This document shows positions 61,578 through 64,000 of a stretch of 64,000 nt of DNA, in pieces. A program made the translations under genes and the position numbers. The notes beneath the pieces are model-generated. The model did not search any database. It was not told the origin of the DNA and saw nothing but the letters and a program-made list of their open reading frames with translations. Each line of letters begins with the position of its first letter. Position 1 is the first letter of the stretch. Source of the stretch: Paenibacillus agri (lineage in GTDB: Bacteria > Bacillota > Bacilli > Paenibacillales > Paenibacillaceae); assembly GCF_013359945.1 (NCBI RefSeq), contig NZ_JABWCS010000219.1:186001-250000 (forward strand). Reading direction: 5' to 3'.

Positions 61578-62099
61578 TTACACAATAGGCAAGACCTTAT
61601 ATACATGTCTATACACCGTGTCTTTGAAGTGATTGAATTCATCTTCATTTATAGGACGGCCATGACTCATGATCTTCAAAGGCAGGTCATCCTGACCCTC
61701 TCTGAGCGGTGGCTGCATATAGTCATACGTATTTAGACAGAAGCCCAGACGTTCATAAAAACCGATTCTTCTACGGGACCATTCATCAGCCGGTGGTTCC
61801 ACCTCCAGCAGTACCGGTATTTCCGATGCTGCGATGTAGGCGCGCATGAGCTTGTCCCCTGCACCTTTGCCCCGAGCAGCCGGATCGACGGCGATATGCT
61901 CCACAAAGCGGAATTCGGGAAATTCCCACACAGCCATAAACGCTATAACACTACCCGTGTCATTCTTGTCTGTAATGAGGCGATAACGTGGATGATTCAG
62001 CAATGCCTCCTGTGCTTCACGCGTTCTGAATTCCGAGATGGGGAAAGAAGCCTCCATAATGGTAAAGACCTCTTGGAATGAATGCTGCAAACTACTCAA
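61578..62099 (-). CDS. GNAT family N-acetyltransferase
   Basis: 173 residues starting at a TTG, supported by AGGAGAG ten bases upstream. Motif A is EHIAVDPAARGKGAGDKLM with the RGKGAG pyrophosphate loop. The late segment RRIGFYERLGFCLNTYDYMQ is typical. The C-terminal extension (about 130-173) includes PLREGQDDLPLKIMSHGRPI, seen in a Bacillus group of uncharacterised acetyltransferases. The substrate is unknown. Confidence 0.85.
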   Translation of the reverse strand: MSSLQHSFQEVFTIMEASFPISEFRTREAQEALLNHPRYRLITDKNDTGSVIAFMAVWEFPEFRFVEHIAVDPAARGKGAGDKLMRAYIAASEIPVLLEVEPPADEWSRRRIGFYERLGFCLNTYDYMQPPLREGQDDLPLKIMSHGRPINEDEFNHFKDTVYRHVYKVLPIV

Positions 62100-62545
62100 A
62101 TTCTCACTCTCCTATGTCTAAGCTGGTTATGATGTCGCAAGAACCCAATAGGGTGCATTATTCTTTTGCTCCAGCCACGGTTATCCAGTTAGGTTAATCA
62201 AAATATAAACTATATTATTCCTATGGTACCCATACATACTGAAAGGCGTCAAGAATAGAACCGGATAAGCTCATTGAACACTAGCCCGTAAGGTGAATCC
62301 CTTTGAAAAGTGGTCTTCTTATGGGTTATTTGCTTTTCAATCGGATTAATCGGAAATTGCTATGAAAATAATCATAAATATTTTTGTTTATAGGTCGAAT
62401 TCGTGAAGGAATTTCGGTTTTTTTGTCGAAATATAGGATTGATTTAACAAAGTCTAGTTTGTTTTGATTTTCATTCATGAGAGGAAGGAGTATACGGCTT
62501 CTTTACTAATTATATTTTATTGAAAAAAATATTGGGGGTTACCTT
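62100..62545. other. AT-rich divergent upstream region
   Basis: 446 bases with no supported gene. It must carry the promoters of the acetyltransferase and of the secreted protein. The only structure I see is a weak hairpin (TTGAAAAG 62303-62310 with CTTTTCAA 62333-62340). The last 80 bases are very AT-rich. Confidence 0.5.
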
Positions 62546-64000
62546 ATGGGAGAAGGCTTCACGGCATCAAGGTTAGCGAAAATAGGCCTGTTGTTATTCA
62601 GCATATTTATACTTTACAGCATTCATCCCCCCGGTTCATTCGCAGCAGGTGCTGCACCCGACACCTTTATTACCAAGAGCAAATCAGATTTGCCCAGTTC
62701 AGCGATGACCAATATTGCTTACGGCAATAATCTGTATATTGCAGTCGGCTACTATGGTGCAATTATCAAATCGACGGACGCAGAAAACTGGAGTAATGTA
62801 AAAACGCAGGCGGATGTTAATTACACCGGCGTGGGCAATCCCAGCTCTTTTGTCTTTTACGGAGCAGCTTATGGAAGTGGAAAGTTCGTTGTTACCGGAA
62901 ATGATGGTGTGATACTCACCTCTACAGATGGTACGAACTGGACACAACGGACTTCAGGTGTGACCAAAACAATCACGAATGTGAAGTACCTGGATCATAA
63001 TGGGGTCTCTGCATTTTATGCGCTAACGGAAGGCAAGCTGCTGAAGTCCGCTGATGGGATCACATGGACCGCAGTTGTGCCAACAGGTTTGAATGCTACG
63101 ACAGCGCTAACACAAATCACCGTAGGCAATAATGGTAACCGCCTTGCAGTTGGTGATACTTCAGGATTCATTTACTCTACAACCAATGGTACGACATGGA
63201 CGTCTGCACGTCCGGTGAATCCAGAGGGCAACCCCTCTATCGGTACCAATATGCTGGTTTGGATGAAAGACCAGTACTACATTTCAGACCCTTGGGGTTA
63301 TATGTGGACGTCTACAAATTTGTCTGCATTTACGCTAGCGGGTGCTCCGTTTAAACAAAACTCCTCACAAGTAAATAATCAGATGTTCAATGGATTCTAC
63401 GATGGCACCCAATATTATTTGTTTGGCTTTCAAGCTCCTTATGGTTATGGGGCGGTTTACACGTCTACAGACGGTAACTCATGGACCATGCAGCCCTATA
63501 ACAATTTTTTCGTGACTCAAAGTTCATCCTTCCTCAACGGGAAGTATTTCCGTCTTGGCAATGAGGGGCTTATGGTTTCTTCCAACGGCTCCGATTGGAG
63601 CTACAAGTGGGGCGGAACTTATAATGAAGTCATTCATGACGGCTCGAAGTATGTCGCAGTGGGTAAACAAGGAAGCGACGGGGCAATATGGACCTCGAAT
63701 GATCTGACTTCCTGGAACCCGGCAAGCGTGTCGGCAAGAGCTAACAGTTTTAATGCCGTTGCTTACGGTAATGGTAAATACGTTGCGGTAGGCGATTGGA
63801 ACCAGGATAAAACCACAATAGCAACTTCCACGGGCGGTTCCGCCTGGACGGTGCAGACGGGTGTTACGGACTCTACTCTTTTTTCAGATATCGCTTTTGG
63901 AAATGGCAAGTTCGTAGCGGTAGGTACGAAGGGGTACACGAGTCCTTCTCTTAAAACATCAGCAGATGGTGTCACATGGAGTGATCCTGTCGTGCCAAAT
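62546..64000 (+). CDS. Secreted beta-propeller-like protein, N-terminal part (cut by window end)
   Basis: Open frame of 485 codons from the ATG at 62546 (GGGGG upstream) to the last base of the window. Signal peptide to about residue 35 (IGLLLFSIFILYSIHPP, then AAGAAPD). After it, about seven to eight repeats of 50-60 residues with S-T-DG-x-x-W turns (STDGTNWTQRT, SADGITWTAV, TTNGTTWTSA, STDGNSWTMQ, SSNGSDWSYK) and YGNGKYVAVG or YGSGKFVVTG strands. These resemble BNR/sialidase-type propellers without catalytic residues that I can identify. In Paenibacillus such N-terminal propellers often precede SLH or carbohydrate-binding domains, but the C-terminus is outside the window. Confidence 0.8.
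   Translation, partial: MGEGFTASRLAKIGLLLFSIFILYSIHPPGSFAAGAAPDTFITKSKSDLPSSAMTNIAYGNNLYIAVGYYGAIIKSTDAENWSNVKTQADVNYTGVGNPSSFVFYGAAYGSGKFVVTGNDGVILTSTDGTNWTQRTSGVTKTITNVKYLDHNGVSAFYALTEGKLLKSADGITWTAVVPTGLNATTALTQITVGNNGNRLAVGDTSGFIYSTTNGTTWTSARPVNPEGNPSIGTNMLVWMKDQYYISDPWGYMWTSTNLSAFTLAGAPFKQNSSQVNNQMFNGFYDGTQYYLFGFQAPYGYGAVYTSTDGNSWTMQPYNNFFVTQSSSFLNGKYFRLGNEGLMVSSNGSDWSYKWGGTYNEVIHDGSKYVAVGKQGSDGAIWTSNDLTSWNPASVSARANSFNAVAYGNGKYVAVGDWNQDKTTIATSTGGSAWTVQTGVTDSTLFSDIAFGNGKFVAVGTKGYTSPSLKTSADGVTWSDPVVPN

Noticed and set aside
62281-62345. Riboswitch-like leader before the secreted propeller protein
   Set aside because: Only one 8-base stem with a 22-base loop is seen and no known riboswitch core matches.

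Overview
The window looks like a Paenibacillus-type Firmicute chromosome. Pointers are AGGAGG ribosome sites, frequent TTG starts, three S-layer homology repeats in one secreted protein, a CIRCE-controlled groESL, a Bce-type antimicrobial-peptide module, a siderophore regulator of the AraC plus binding-protein kind, and several secreted enzymes carrying copper-amine-oxidase N-terminal-type domains. The species is an inference. I found no rRNA, tRNA, CRISPR array, prophage or intact insertion sequence.

Layout. 1-10.8 kb: tail of a 2-isopropylmalate synthase, a striking cluster of DnaA boxes, an ABC-F ATPase, 5-formyl-THF cyclo-ligase, a MoaB/Mog protein, tatA, tatC, a divergent MFS/LysR pair and groES-groEL. 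From memory this resembles the Bacillus subtilis ydiF-tat-groESL region. 10.8-16.5 kb: a 50-residue membrane protein, a methyltransferase, an M3 oligopeptidase, an intergenic repeat element and a 5'-nucleotidase-type phosphoesterase. 16.5-20.1 kb: a phnD-phnC-phnE-phnE phosphate/phosphonate-type importer with Pho-box-like spacing upstream. 20.1-26.8 kb: acetyltransferase, ZIP metal transporter, O-antigen-ligase-like protein, SLH/FN3 surface protein and a 950-base gene-free stretch made of repeats. 26.8-36.3 kb: aldo/keto reductase, AraC regulator, stress protein, a BlaI/M56 pair with an unusual sensor, polysaccharide deacetylase, and an EamA/MocR pair. 36.4-46.4 kb: BceAB with BceRS, a phosphodiester glycosidase, histidine phosphatase, GGDEF protein, MFS transporter and GDPD.

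46.5-52.3 kb holds the most interesting system. It is a tightly coupled minus-strand operon of the uncharacterised STM4011-STM4015 families: LRR protein, ATP-grasp protein, alkaline-phosphatase-superfamily hydrolase, and two radical SAM enzymes. An APS kinase (CysC) is translationally coupled to its 3' end. The gene set suggests a biosynthetic or modification pathway whose product is unknown.

52.5-64 kb: acetyltransferases, CutC, a Fur-box-flanked siderophore regulator and lipoprotein that are clear paralogues, an SPFH protein overlapping an NAD-kinase-fold protein (a second little-described pair), a Gln/Asn/Ser-rich coiled-coil protein, an L,D-transpeptidase and the start of a secreted beta-propeller-like protein cut by the window edge.
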